Both the position numbers and the translations under genes were made by a program. A DNA stretch of 64,000 bases from Grifola frondosa. Lineage: Eukaryota > Basidiomycota > Agaricomycetes > Polyporales > Grifolaceae. This document shows, one piece after another, positions 48,758-60,379 of this stretch; position 1 is the first letter of the stretch; each line of letters begins with the position of its first letter. The DNA is taken from positions 434,001-498,000 of the forward strand of contig LUGG01000027.1 of the NCBI GenBank assembly GCA_001683735.1. Direction: 5' to 3'. Below the pieces are notes generated by a model. The model made no database searches, was not told the DNA's origin, and saw nothing but the letters and a program-made list of their open reading frames with translations.

Positions 48758-51442
48758 ATGAGTGTCTCCTTACCGCCTGGAACTGCGCCAATCAAACCAC
48801 AGTGAGCACGCTCCCTATTCGTATGGGTCACTACAATATCTGAGACTCACTAGATTTCTATTATCGTATCAAACCGATGATGTACCCGATGACGATGCAG
48901 CAGAAGGAAGCACCAGTCATGCTGACGGTCGACGCGATGTGGATCCACGAGACCAGGAGACTGAGGGAGGTGGAAAAAAGATATCGGGGGCGCAGCGCAG
49001 AAAGATAGCGAAGGAAGAACGGAAAAATAAGCGAGGCGCAAACAAGGGAAGGCGCTTCCAAAAGGTGCGCGACGAGGTTGAATTGTGCTGGCGCATTGCC
49101 AGCGGCAATACTTGTGATTTTGGGTCAGAGTACGTCGTCCTTGTGTTTGCTAGCGGGATATGGTATAGCTTACCATGCGAGCGAAGGTGTCGCTTCACCC
49201 ATGACATTGCAGCGTATCTCGCAGCGAAGCCGAAGGACATTCATTTTCCATCTCCAGCAGACCTTATCGACTGTCCCCCCTTCGTCAAGTCCTCGAGTGA
49301 GGATGAAGAAATGACCGTCAGAGAATATCAGTCTGTCGATTTTTCCACTACTTGTCCTGTTTTCCGGAAGACCGGAGAATGTAAACACGGACTTAAGTGT
49401 CGATTTCTTGGCGACCATGTCCGTACAGGGAGAATGGACTTCTCAATCTGGTGGTGGATGAAGAGAAGAAGGCCCGCGTCGTTGCAGCAGAGACAGAGGT
49501 CAACTTCATTGGACCCAACACGCTCCGTAAGATTCGAACCAAAAAGGTACGCGAATATGTGATAATGCATACCTAGCGAACTTACCATTGCCTCCGTCAG
49601 TTCCCGTGTCCGATCGCGGACGCATATCTGAAAGAACTGCAAACAATTCCTGATGACGACAAGAAAGAAACCCAGGTCCAATCGATCACACTTGAAAACG
49701 AGACCGCGCCCAACCCTACCCAAGCGCATACTGAGGGCGTCAAAGATGCAACCAAGTTCGAGGTTTCAGAAGATAAATCAAAGAACATCTCTCAAGTTGA
49801 TTCTCCCGATGTTCCTATGCGATCTGTCGAGAAGAAACGACTTCATTGGGCGGGTAAAACCTGTGAGTTAGCCACAATGTGTGCAATATTTGCTCTTCAG
49901 GATTGACAATCGTACATCACAGATCTAGCCCCTCTGACCACTGTTGGTAACCTGGTACGCTGCAGGCTTCCTCCCCTCCGTATGCTGACGCAACTATTAC
50001 TGTCAGCCGTTTCGTCGTCTATGCGTCGACTATGGTGCCGATATCACATGTGGAGAGAGTACGTCCAAATTTAAAAAGTATATTTACATTTGCTTAATCC
50101 AATATCTACTAGTGGGGCTTGCGATGTCCTTCCTGCAAGGATCCAAAGAGGAATGGTCCCTTGTTCGACGGCACCCATCCGAGTCGATTTTCGGTGTCCA
50201 AATCGCAGGCAGCAAGCCCTCGCTGTTGGTGCCCGCGGCCGAGATCATCGGCAGAGAATGTGCCGGGAACCTTGACTTCGTCGACATCAACTGTGGGTGC
50301 CCCATCGACCTTGTCTATAAGACGGGGAGCGGGTCGGCTCGTGCGTATTCTCGCACACTTGCCGTACACCTCTGCTCAAACATAACGCTCAATTGCAGTC
50401 CTCGATGCGGCTGGGAAGCTTGGGAAAATTATCGTAGGTATGAACAAGGCGCTGGGTGATATCCCCGTCACGGTGAAGCTCCGGACTGGAGTCAAAGATG
50501 GTCGGAATACTGCGCACAAGCTGATGCCTCGATTGGGTCCCGAGTGGAACACTGCAGCGCTCACGGTACGTACTATCGAACTCAGGTCTTATAGGTGTTG
50601 ATGGTTTTTGGGCTATTGCAGCTGCATGGTCGGACGCGACAACAAAGGTACACTAAGCTGGCGGACTGGGACTACGTTAAGCAGTGCGTCGAGGCTGTCC
50701 GCGCGCGCGAGGCAGAAGAAGATCGTGCGTACTATGTTCAACGAAATAAGCATTACTCAGGCTTTTGTAGTTCCTCCGGTCCCAATTTTCGGTGGCGGCG
50801 ATTGTTTCTCTTCGGAGGATTATTGGTCCAAGATGGAGGACTATGGCGTCGATGGAGTGATGATCGGAAGGGGCGCCTTGATCAAGCCATGGATCTTCAC
50901 GGAGGTCAAAGAGCGCAGGGAATGGGACATCAGTTCTCGGGAACGCCTCGAGCTGGTTCGGAAGGTATGTTCGAAACTGAATGAATGTTCACATATGATG
51001 CTTACTGCCGAGTACTTATTAGTATGCGGAGTACGGTTTGAAGTGTGTATTATGTCACCAGGGAGTCACCGTGTTTGTCAATACTGACCGACTTCCAGCC
51101 ATTTTGGTTCAGATACTGCCGGCGTGAACACCACACGCCGCTATCTATGCGAAGCGTTGTCCTTCCAATACCGTTACATCCCGATAGGCCTGCTGGAATG
51201 CCTTCCAGGCAGACTCAACGACCGCGCGCCATCCTTCCGAGGCAGAGACGAACTGGGTATGTCGTGCAGCCGCATGCGAAGTGCCCCACGCTGACTCGTA
51301 TGTAGAAACCTTACTGGCCAGCGGCGACAGCCGAGACTGGGTCAGGATTTCAGAGATGTTCCTTGGGCCAGCTCCTGAGACATGGACCTTCACGCCCAAA
51401 CATAAAAGCAATGCTTACGGAAATGAAGAGAGCCAAGGTTGA
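48758..51442 (+). CDS. tRNA-dihydrouridine(47) synthase [NAD(P)+], Dus3 family
   Basis: Flavoenzyme reducing a variable-loop uridine of tRNA to dihydrouridine. I resolve 13 exons: 48758-48801, 48854-49129, 49187-49547, 49601-49862, 49923-49954, 50007-50058, 50113-50340, 50399-50565, 50622-50724, 50771-50964, 51023-51042, 51099-51256 and 51306-51442. Two CCCH zinc fingers are visible ([40 protein letters not shown] then DH). The FMN barrel carries [28 protein letters not shown], the catalytic-Cys motif [23 protein letters not shown] and [13 protein letters not shown]. The C-terminus keeps [20 protein letters not shown] and GRDELETLLAS. One base seems missing at 49428-49430 (GGG for GGGG). It is needed to join GDHVRTG to [13 protein letters not shown], and fragment P3 reads through this point. 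DUS3 is divergent from NLR C and converges on the next gene, 78 bases away. Confidence 0.93.
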
Positions 51443-51520
51443 TTCCTCTCATACCCATCTCCGTGTATGTGATATTTCTATAGTAGTAGAATTATAGATG
51501 CATATAGCGAATACTCAGAT

Positions 51521-54116
51521 CTATTCTGCTGTGTCCATCGATTCGTCTCTGGACAGTGCAGGCTCTGCAGTGACAGAGGATATAGTATACTCGGAGGGCG
51601 TCGCAGACATGTACGGCGACGAGGGTGGCGAGTTCGGGTCTACGACCCGCGTTGCTATATCCGGTGGCAGCTGCGACAAGAATATTTTGTTGTTGTGCTT
51701 GACAGCGTCCTGCAGCATGGCGGGGTAAGTCAAGGCACCGACAAGCAAGACAGCCATGTTCGTACCTTTACATCCTCGGGCCACGGCGCGCGCACGCCCT
51801 CATCCTCCTCCGACAGCGCACGGCTGTATATGAGGAAATATGGACCGGCCTCGTACAATAAACCGACCGGATCGGTAAGGACAAGCTCTTCCGTGACCTG
51901 TGCAGGAAGTTGCAGACTATTGTGGTATCGAAGTAAATATAGCGCACCTCTGTTACAGTGTAGTCGACCGTCTTCCACCAAGTGCCCCTCTGTTTGACAT
52001 ACGAATAGAGGTGGTTCCGCCCATACTGACCATCGTGCACGAGCACAACACGGAGATCGTACTATACCACAACATCAGAGCCAGTGGCAAGACAATTTTG
52101 AAGGCGACTACTTACACGATGTTTCTGCAGCTCCGGACATTCCAGCACTTTCGCCGCGTCTGCTCGCAGTTCTCCAACCTTGCTGTCGATTGCTATGAAA
52201 TGCGTCAGGTCCAAAGCATTACGAGAGCGGCAGAGTCTTTAGGCTCACCCATAAGCTCGCCTTCAATGCGTTCGACGATCTTCCTGAGCTTCTCTGGATG
52301 ATTTTTGATCTCCGAGTCGCGTTCAGCATCGCCGTTGCTCTCCGCTACATGCTCGTAATAATAAATCACAGACTGCAGATCCTCGAGAACGTCCCTCTCC
52401 TGCACCGTATTAGACCGTCGCACATGAACAGCGGGATGCATGATACGCACATCATGGCGCATGAGCGCACGCCTGCGTGCCAGCAAGCCCTCGACCTCCG
52501 CATATAGCTCCTTCTGCTGTGCACGCCTGGTATTTGCGAGTTGCACGTTCTCCGCGAGGTACTGATCCAGGTATACGTGCTTCGGATACCCGAACGTTTG
52601 CACCTCCGCGCGCGTACCTGCCGCCGGTGGGTGCCGGACGAGCTGGAACGCAACCACGTCCGACGGCTCGAAGATCACCTGCTGCTTCGCGGGTCCGCCG
52701 CGTGGAGGCCGAGCTCCGAGGAGAGGCAAGAGACCAAGTCGTTTGTGTCCTCCGTTCCGCGGATGTCCACCTTCACCACAGACAGGTCGATCCGCCGGTC
52801 GAATGGCGCCTGGCTGAGGTCTGCGTCGCTGAAGCCGTACCGGAAGTGGAAGAGTCTGTGGGATGGGTGGTGAGTCGATGCCGTCGGAAGAAGTGTGCGA
52901 TCGCATACCTGTGCCACGAGGGATGGAGTGATTCGTCTGCAGCCTCCTCATGCAAGGCCGCTTCGATCGTCCATGCGAGTTTGCTGTAAAGATCTGGATC
53001 ATATTTCCTTGAGCACAGAGGAGTGGATGCAAACCAAAACGTACGGTAGGTCATGTCGCCGGGCCGCTCCGCTGGGCTGTTCCAGTGGTCCGCAGTGAAT
53101 GCGTCGATGGCTGCATCGACGCTCAGCTCGCTCAGCAGCGCCAGATCCATGTTGACGAATATCTCTAGAAGCGACCAGATCATGAATCCTGCAATGACCA
53201 TTAGCGAGACTGACTGGTCATTCTGCAGAAAACTCACCGGGCCCGCTTGTAGGAGGGCTGACTTCTTCGGCAGTTTCTTGGTCGGGATCCAATTTGGGTC
53301 TCCATAGAGCAATTTGGTGCCGGATTTGAGGCACGTGGAACAGGCCGTGCAGGAGAAGGCCAGCATAGGTGAGTGTCGAGAGCGTCGGGCGCAGCGCCAC
53401 GGGCCTGCATCCGCAATTAGCCAAAGATGAGAATTATCGGGAGAGAATGAACTGACCGACCTCCCTGACGTATCCTCTCCTCGAGTGGGAGCTCCTCAAA
53501 TGTCTCGTCGTTGATGTTGCTCTGCAGGCTCGCCTCGATAGCGCGACTGAGAGATTGGTCGTCGTGAGACACTCCAGTACTTGTGCCCACTTCCACCTGA
53601 GATATCGAGATTGAACGCAGTATAGAGAGAGTCGGTCATGCGAGGACATACATTGGACGGAACCATGGCCCAGCTAGGGTCCGGCGCCCTGGTGCTTGGT
53701 CCGAAGGCGGGCTCGTGTCCCTCGAGAGACGCCTGCATTGCGCGCGACAGGTTCTCCTCGCCTTCGGCCGTCAGGTCTATCACAGGAGAACTTCTCTCCG
53801 GCTTGGACGCTGCATCCACGCTGAGCGCGATGCACCTGACATGTTCGTGCTGGAGCGTACTCACGAGGGGGTGTGCGCGGCCCAGATGTGCCCGCATCTC
53901 CCGTGTCCATCGGGATGTCGGGGAAGGTCCCTCCAGACGAGAACTCATCGCCGTTCTCTAACAGTGTGGAGGCGGCCTTGTAGACGTCACCATTGTGGTG
54001 GCGGAGAATGTTGAGCGCGACCTCGGATTCCACCGCTCCCCCCATCATCGCGATCAAGGTGTCCACATCGTCCTGTTCCTTCGGAGTCGCCGGCATTGGT
54101 CTTTGTGTGCTCATCG
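51521..54116 (-). CDS. USP25/28-like ubiquitin hydrolase-family protein (UBA, UIMs, UCH; probably inactive)
   Basis: The start MSTQRPMPATPKEQDD opens a UBA/CUE-like helical domain (LIAMMGGAVESEVALNILRH). Two ubiquitin-interacting motifs follow (ENLSRAMQASLEG; DQSLSRAIEASLQ), then a peptidase C19-type region. Where active enzymes have the GNTC box, this protein reads RPVALRPTLSTLTYAGLLLH, so no catalytic Cys is visible. Later blocks are WNSPAERPGDMTY, DLSVVKVDIRGTEDTNDLVS and QQVIFEPSDVVAFQLVRH. A His-box-like stretch (VLVHDGQYGRNHLYSYV) and GPYFLIYSRAL follow, and the last exon ends at 51521. It probably binds ubiquitin without cleaving it (inference). At least seven short introns. One base seems missing at 52690-52692 (C run on the coding strand), between CLSSELG and AKQQVIFEPSD. 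Convergent with DUS3. Confidence 0.85.
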
Positions 54117-55451
54117 ATGTTCCTTTTCCTGGGTCAGTAAAGTGGATTGGACAAACTTCTTCCATCTGTCGAAGGCATAACGTCACGTGCGCGAAACGCT
54201 GAAGGGCAACAACAGTCATCCATCCGGACTATCGAAAGCCAAACGCTACTAATAATCCCTCGAATCGAAAGGTACCACTATGACACTTATTTTCTAACAG
54301 TGGCAGCGCCGAACGCGAGCCCGCAGCGGCAGGTACATCACCAGTGCATCATAAAATGACCGCCAAATTCAAAGAGAATGTGCTGCGTGATGTACCGCGA
54401 AAGGAGTAGCAGTTGCACGGAATGCCCTGGGCAGCGCCTGCGCAGGTGGGATCTTTTGTTGATTAAACTGAGGTCCTTCATCGACCTCGTACTCCCAATT
54501 TTGTGCCGGTGAGTGTCCAAGAATATGACCGAATGACAGCTGACTTGAGATTCTGTAGGCCTAGGTGTGTTTCTTGATGAAGTGGCTATTTTTCGCCATC
54601 TTTTCGCACCCAGAGGCTCAAAAGAATGCCGTGGGCGGCTTCATGGCCGTGACTGCCTGCAAAATGTCTTATCGTCTGCTATCGGTCGTGGCAACGTACA
54701 ATCATGATGGATATCTCATTTCAAAGGAAATGTGCTACACCGCACAATAGTTGGAATAACCGTGAGAATGACTGAGGCTTGACGTCAAATTCGGACGCGA
54801 AACTTCTGTACTCGTGCAGACTCTGGTGCAGTACAGTTATCGATCGTCTTCCTTGATGATCACGTTCATTCAATTAATTTTTACATAGGCACATCTCTGA
54901 AAAGCTCTCACATGCACAGGTTGTGGAATGTTTGACTCATGCACGTAGCTGAGCATCTAAAATTCGTATGTTGTGTCGGTCAGGTTGAGAACTCATGGAC
55001 TTTTGGTAATATGGCGGTGTCAACAGCTCGACCGATTGAGATGCCACTCTCATCTCTCGTCGCGTTCGGTGAGTCCGATTTTGCGATGATAAACATACCA
55101 CCCCTCAAACCTACGGCAGAATCTCGGCCATTCGATATTATGAGGATGTTTGCCTCATGTTGTTCGTACCTCGTGGGACCACACCGATATCTTATCGTTC
55201 CAGAGTAAGTTATGTGATCTATCAAAAGCTCGCCAGGCTGACCTGGTTGCTTTTGGTCGGACGTCGCCTCCATTGCGGTAAACACACCCGCTTGTTCGGG
55301 TTTTTGATAGAACTCTCTCCATGTAGTTGAAGATGTGTTCCTGCGTAACGCCCCACGTGTGATTACAGAGTATAATTGTTTCCGAGCACATATATGGGGA
55401 AGTTGTGTGAGTACCTCTGGATGTGTGCCAGCTTTAGCCCGCCATTCAGCC
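54117..55451. other. Intergenic region between the USP-like gene and the DUF6533 gene
   Basis: About 1.3 kb. It contains 54565-54750 plus (61 codons, starts CFLMKWLFFAIFSHPEAQKN) and 54939-55208 plus (89 codons). A minus frame of 185 codons (54980-55537) overlaps the latter and the first DUF6533 exon. None is recognised; both strands open over the same stretch suggests chance. The interval should include promoters of both divergent neighbours. No repeat from the duplicated region is seen. Confidence 0.35.
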
Positions 55452-57375
55452 ATGTCGAACCCGCTGGCTGCCTTACTCCATGAAGAACAGCTATTCATCC
55501 AGGCCGTACATGACACCTTCGTGGTCAATCTCAGCACTGGTCTGTCCTTTCTCGCTCTCGGCTAAACCGTCATGGATGAACGTCCCTATACACAGCTGCT
55601 GCGCTAACCTGGCTCGTCTATGACATATTCCTGAACATCGAGCAAGAGGTCAGTGGGCGGGCTCCTGCAATGATGTTGTATTTGACTAAATCGTTTCACA
55701 GATTACTCTTATTTGGAGGTTAGTTTGATGCTGCTTCCATAGCGCTACCTATTTCTAAGCTGTTGCAGAGCAAGATGGTCGATGGTCAAGGTTTTGTATT
55801 TTCTCGTTCGATACTATATTCTGTTGTCGTTGATGTGAGTGTTCCCCGCATCCTCTCTGTTGAGTGCGATGGTGACAACAACGAGCAGTATCACTCTGGC
55901 CGGTATGGACAAATGCGAGAGCATTAGTACTTGTCCGCTAACCTTCCTTGGTTGTTAGTCAATACCACTTTTGATCTTAGCGTCAAAGTGCGTGTACTTC
56001 CCGGGCTACGAATGAAATATGTGCTGAAAATAGCTTATAACGCTTTGCAGTTGTCACTATATTTTGTCTGAGTATATTCTTCTGGCTAATTTCATTCTCG
56101 ACAGCTGCATGCATTGGCCGTGGTTCACAGGCTTGTAAGCACAAGTATAATCATTCGAAACTAAGTACCTGTCTGATTCATGTGTCTTATCGGTATTGCA
56201 GGAGCGAAATCGTGACTGCAGCAATATTTGGCGAGGCGTTGTTTTTACTCCGGATCTATGCATCATATGGACGAAGCAAGCGAAGTATGAATCTGCTTTA
56301 TCTCGCTGATGCCTGTACTAACTAATGCCACTAGTCCTCTTTGTTATCTTGTTCCTGTATCTTGGTGAGCAAATTTTCAGGCCACTCCTTTCAAAGTTTC
56401 TATTTATGTTGATAATTCCAGCTCAAATGATTGTATGTCAGTGTGCCGAGGTATATGTCCTGAATTAATACCACCAATTTAGAATGGTGTTGTCACTGCT
56501 TGTCTGGAAGTGATCTCGCTCGATATTATTCCACATCCACCCCATTTTCCTATTCCCGGCTGCCTGCTCAGTCAACCAAAAGGCACATCTCATGCTACAT
56601 TGGCTGCCTGGTGTGTAATGTCTTCGAGCATAAGCAAGTTTGTCCATTAACATATCTGAGCTCCTCAGGATCCTCAACATGAGTGTTGCTTGTGGGTACA
56701 TTTCAAATCGCTAAGCAAATCACTGACTGATTCATCTAGGCATATATCTCGTGCTGATATTGTATAAATTCGGCCGTGACATCTCGTTCACGAGAAACGC
56801 CGCTACGCCCGAAAGCAATATCACATTCATGGAGTTCCGCTACATGAGTCCCCTGATCTACATGTTCCTCAGGGACGGTATTGCATATTTCTTCCTGTGA
56901 GTTCTCTTCGCCGCTCACACGATGCTTCTCTCTAACCCACTTCAAAGTGTGTTTGGTAGGATCTCGGTTATTCGATTCTTCGACTGCATTTGAACGAGCG
57001 CATGTAACAGCTAGCAATATGGTGAACTTGGTCTTTTCCTTTGTTCTGGACGGCAGGGCAATCCAAACCATGGGTTTCTCGTGAGTGACTCCCGTCTCGT
57101 CTCAAAGCTGCTCACAGCTTCCACTGCATTCAGATGGCTGATGGCCGTGTACGCCGTGGGGGTACGTTGCTTTCACAACCGAGCACCAACGCGCAATGAC
57201 ATCTTCATCCTTTTAGTCCTCTCGGCTCTGCCTCAACCTCCGAGGCCTCGCAATCAGCGACGGTCGAACGACGACGGACGACATCGAGCTCCAAACTCAT
57301 GCGACCACATGCGAATTTGACCTCACTGAGAACAGTACTTCGCTGGGGACGGAGTTTACTGAAGCAGAGGTCTGA
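55452..57375 (+). CDS. DUF6533-type multi-pass membrane protein
   Basis: Starts MSNPLAALLHEEQLFIQAVH. After two introns comes the family hallmark: AALTWLVYDIFLNIEQE then ITLIWRARWSMVKVLYFLVR and YYILLSLI. Further segments are SEIVTAAIFGEALFLLRIYA (about 56.21-56.27 kb), VLFVILFLYL, FPIPGCLLSQPKGTSHATLA, GIYLVLILYKFGRDISF, MVNLVFSFVLDGRAIQTMGF and SWLMAVYAVGSSRLCLNLRG. The tail EFTEAEV ends in TGA at 57373. About six or seven transmembrane helices; the molecular function of the family is unknown. The gene is cut by at least ten very short introns, some exons being under 30 nt, so the central exon joins (55.9-56.2 kb) are uncertain. Its stop lies about 385 bases from that of LCB2 (convergent). 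Confidence 0.75.
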
Positions 57376-57760
57376 GTAAGGGATAGACCAGCTCTCGATT
57401 CTTGTAACGACCAAAATGTCTTATATTTATACGCCCGCTTTGTGCGAAGAAATCTAGGGACAGCATGTCAGTCATTTTCGACATTGACCAAAACCAGCAT
57501 CTTTCGCATATTGTTCTAGACAATGTGTTTTCAGTATTATTACACACGATTCCGCTAAGTATGTTTTGAGACAATAAAAGAACGAAGCTGTAAACTAAAG
57601 GGTATATACAAGCGCAAAAGGCCCCCAGGCTGGGCTCTAGTGTGAAGTAAATGACACGTACAACAAACTGTAAAGGAGGGGAACACGTATCTAGGCATCA
57701 CATGAGCATCAGATAGTGTGCGACATTGTGCATTCATATCCATCAGAAGGACCCAATAGA
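57376..57760. other. Convergent intergenic spacer (3' UTRs)
   Basis: Between the stops of the DUF6533 gene (plus) and LCB2 (minus). AT-richer than its surroundings, with no conserved reading frame. It likely holds both polyadenylation regions. Confidence 0.4.
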
Positions 57761-59889
57761 TCAAGCAACCTCGGGCATGTTGACGAGCTCGATAGCCCGG
57801 TCGATGATCTCCTGTAGAGGCCACCGCTCGCCCGCACCCTGCTTCAGGTCCAAGAAATCTCCGATCTCGTCACACGCGCGGAGCACTATGTCAACGTCCT
57901 CCTTAGTGTGGGCCGCGCTGAGACAGAAACGCACGCGGGACGTAACGAGCGGCGTAGCGGGATACGCGACGACGACGACGATGATCGGAGTCGCGCGGGT
58001 GCGCATCATGCGGCTGAATACCGCCATCTTTCCGGGGTGGAACAGCAGCAGCGGGACCACTGGAGAATCGTCGTGTCCGTACGTGATGAACCCCAGCTTG
58101 CGCAGGCCGCGGTTGAGATATCGCGTGTTGAAAGCCAATCTGCGGAGACGTACACGACCGTCGGAACCATCGCACAAAGAAGGAACCAGGGGTAGCCATG
58201 GCGGCAGGGCAGATGCGGGGCAGTACCGGAGAGCTCCGCCTCTGCGACGGCACCACCATCGGCAGAGCGCAAGAGAGCAAGTGAAGGAGAGGAAGGCTTC
58301 TCAGCAGGGAGGGTGACGCCCATGATGGAGGCCATGCTAGCGATGATTTGGGTGAGCACCGGCGGCGTCATCGATTCTGCGTACGCGCCCGAATGCCCGC
58401 GGAGCCGCATAAGGTCGATGAGCGCCTTGTTACCTGCAATGTACCCGCCTGCCGCACCGAACGACTTCGTGAACGTGCCCATGAGAATGTCAACCGAACG
58501 AGGGGGAACAACACCAAAGTAATCCGTTACACCACGGCCGTGCGGGCCGAGAGCACCGATAGAGTGGGCCTCGTCAATGAACAGGTAAAACTGCGCGAAA
58601 CACGGTTAGGCGTGAAGTCCGAAAAAGATAGAACCTACTAACCTTGTATTTCTTCTTGAGCTCCATGATTACAGGTAGGTTGACAAGTGTACCCTCCATG
58701 CTGTACAAGCCCTCGACGATCAGGAGGATCTTCTTCCAGGGACGATGAGTCTTAGGTTGGCCCTGACTGATAACCTCCCTGAGGAGCGCCTCCAGTGCTT
58801 TCATATCATTATGCTTGAACATCCGCACGTTCGCGCCACTGAGACGCACACCAAACCGAATGGACGCATGATTCAGCTCGTCCGAGATGACAAGGCAGCC
58901 CTTGTTCACAAGCGCCGGGATGATCGTCGAGTTGGTCGCGAATCCCATCGAGCTGATGAGCGAATCCTCCATGCCAAGGAAACGCGCGACGAGCGCCTCC
59001 GTCTGGACGTGCAAGTCAAGCGTCCCGCCCTCGAGCCGCGTCCCGCAAGACGACACGCCGTACCGCGCAACGGATGCCTCAACTGCGTCGGCGCATACAC
59101 CGTTGCCCTGTGCGAAACCAAGGTAGTTTATGATGAGATGTTAAGTGCGCGGGTACGGGTGCCAGTGGGCACCATCGTCGCATTGTAATTAGGCGAGTAG
59201 CGGTCCAGCAGCATGATGGTACGTCCAGGCACGCCGGTGACGGGATGTGAAAAGCAGTCGTCGATACGGAGCTTAAGCCGACGCGTGTAGAACGAGTCAA
59301 AGTCGGAATTCAGCGCGGCATACCCCTATCGGTTTCAGCGTCAGCAATGACGGAAATACAAAAGGGGGAGATGTTTCACGTTGTGAGAGAGTAAATGCTT
59401 GTAAGCAGATCGCTTGAAGCGCTTGCCTAGGAAATCCCGCAGGTGACCAAGACAGATGACGAGGAGGTAGCTCATATACGTAGTCAACAGAACGTAATAA
59501 GGCGGGTCCTGTTCGACGATACTCTTGTACGGCGTGCCAGGACGGTGCCGCGAGGTGTACCGGTACTGCTCATTCGCGCAGTGCCCAAACTCGGAGTGCA
59601 CTGTCGTGAAAACCTGGTCGGAGTTAGGCGGGACACGCGGGTATGAGAGACCGTCGGTGAAGTCGACGGGCGCGTCATTCAGCACTGTATCTTCAGAGGA
59701 CGAAGTGAGAGATGAGGAGAGCGACAACGCAGGCGTAGAATTCGGCGTTCCTCCGTGCGCCCTGGCGCGAGCGTCCGCCTCTGACACAGCAGAGAGGTAA
59801 GAGGCCGCCGTTGACATGGCCGATGACGACTTTTTCTTGAACATGGATGGAGTCTGTGTGAGCGGATTCAGAGCAATAGGAGATGGCAT
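57761..59889 (-). CDS. Serine palmitoyltransferase subunit 2
   Basis: PLP-dependent subunit of serine palmitoyltransferase (ER membrane), which condenses serine with palmitoyl-CoA in the first step of sphingolipid synthesis. Exons are 59889-59380, 59325-58643 and 58590-57761. The start [20 protein letters not shown] is the first ATG in frame with the rest. The N-terminus has a membrane segment ([20 protein letters not shown]). Then come [53 protein letters not shown] and the PLP-lysine motif [12 protein letters not shown]. The C-terminus is [20 protein letters not shown] through ELVNMPEVA. The lysine context (GTFTKSFG) separates it from ALA synthase and LCB1. One base seems missing near 59128-59130 (creating TAA within SSYNYLGFAQ) and another at 58217-58220 (G/C run). 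Since the subunit is essential in fungi, these are more likely assembly errors than real lesions. Confidence 0.92.
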
Positions 59890-60379
59890 GTGTGTTTCGT
59901 CGAAGTCTCGTGTGTGACGTTGGCCCCGACGTTCACCTCGTCGTAGAGGGGAGTGAGCAGTGAGCACCGGGCTAAACCGCGTTCGGCAAGTGGGTTTTGT
60001 GGACGCGGAGTTCAAAATAGCCGTTGTTATATCCATCGGAGATCGGATGTGGATAATCTAGGCCTCCACTTGTGTAAAGCCGATATTTTCTCACGAATTT
60101 CGGAGCTGCAAACATGCCCCGAATTTATTGGGGTTCAGGCGTACGTCACGTAACCAACACCGGAATGTTATCCCCCCACCCGCGGCCCATGGCAACGTCT
60201 CAAAATCTCCTACCGTCCTCAATTTGTCGTTCCTTGAAAAGGTTCAGTCAAAAGAAAGAGCCGTCCAGAATTTTTACGATTGGTATAGGTATCATGAAAC
60301 AAAGACATGTATTATGCTACGATTCGCTGTATGATGTCCGTTTTGCATCTAGAGTTGTCAAGCCATATAAATCTATTAC
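59890..60379. other. Spacer between UGD1 and LCB2
   Basis: About 490 bases separating two minus-strand genes. It includes the LCB2 upstream region and the UGD1 3' region. The LCB2 frame stays open to 60036 without an earlier plausible start. No other feature seen. Confidence 0.4.

Noticed and set aside
54980..55537. 185-codon minus-strand ORF
   Set aside because: It overlaps the first DUF6533 exon and another open frame on the plus strand, and has no recognised domain.
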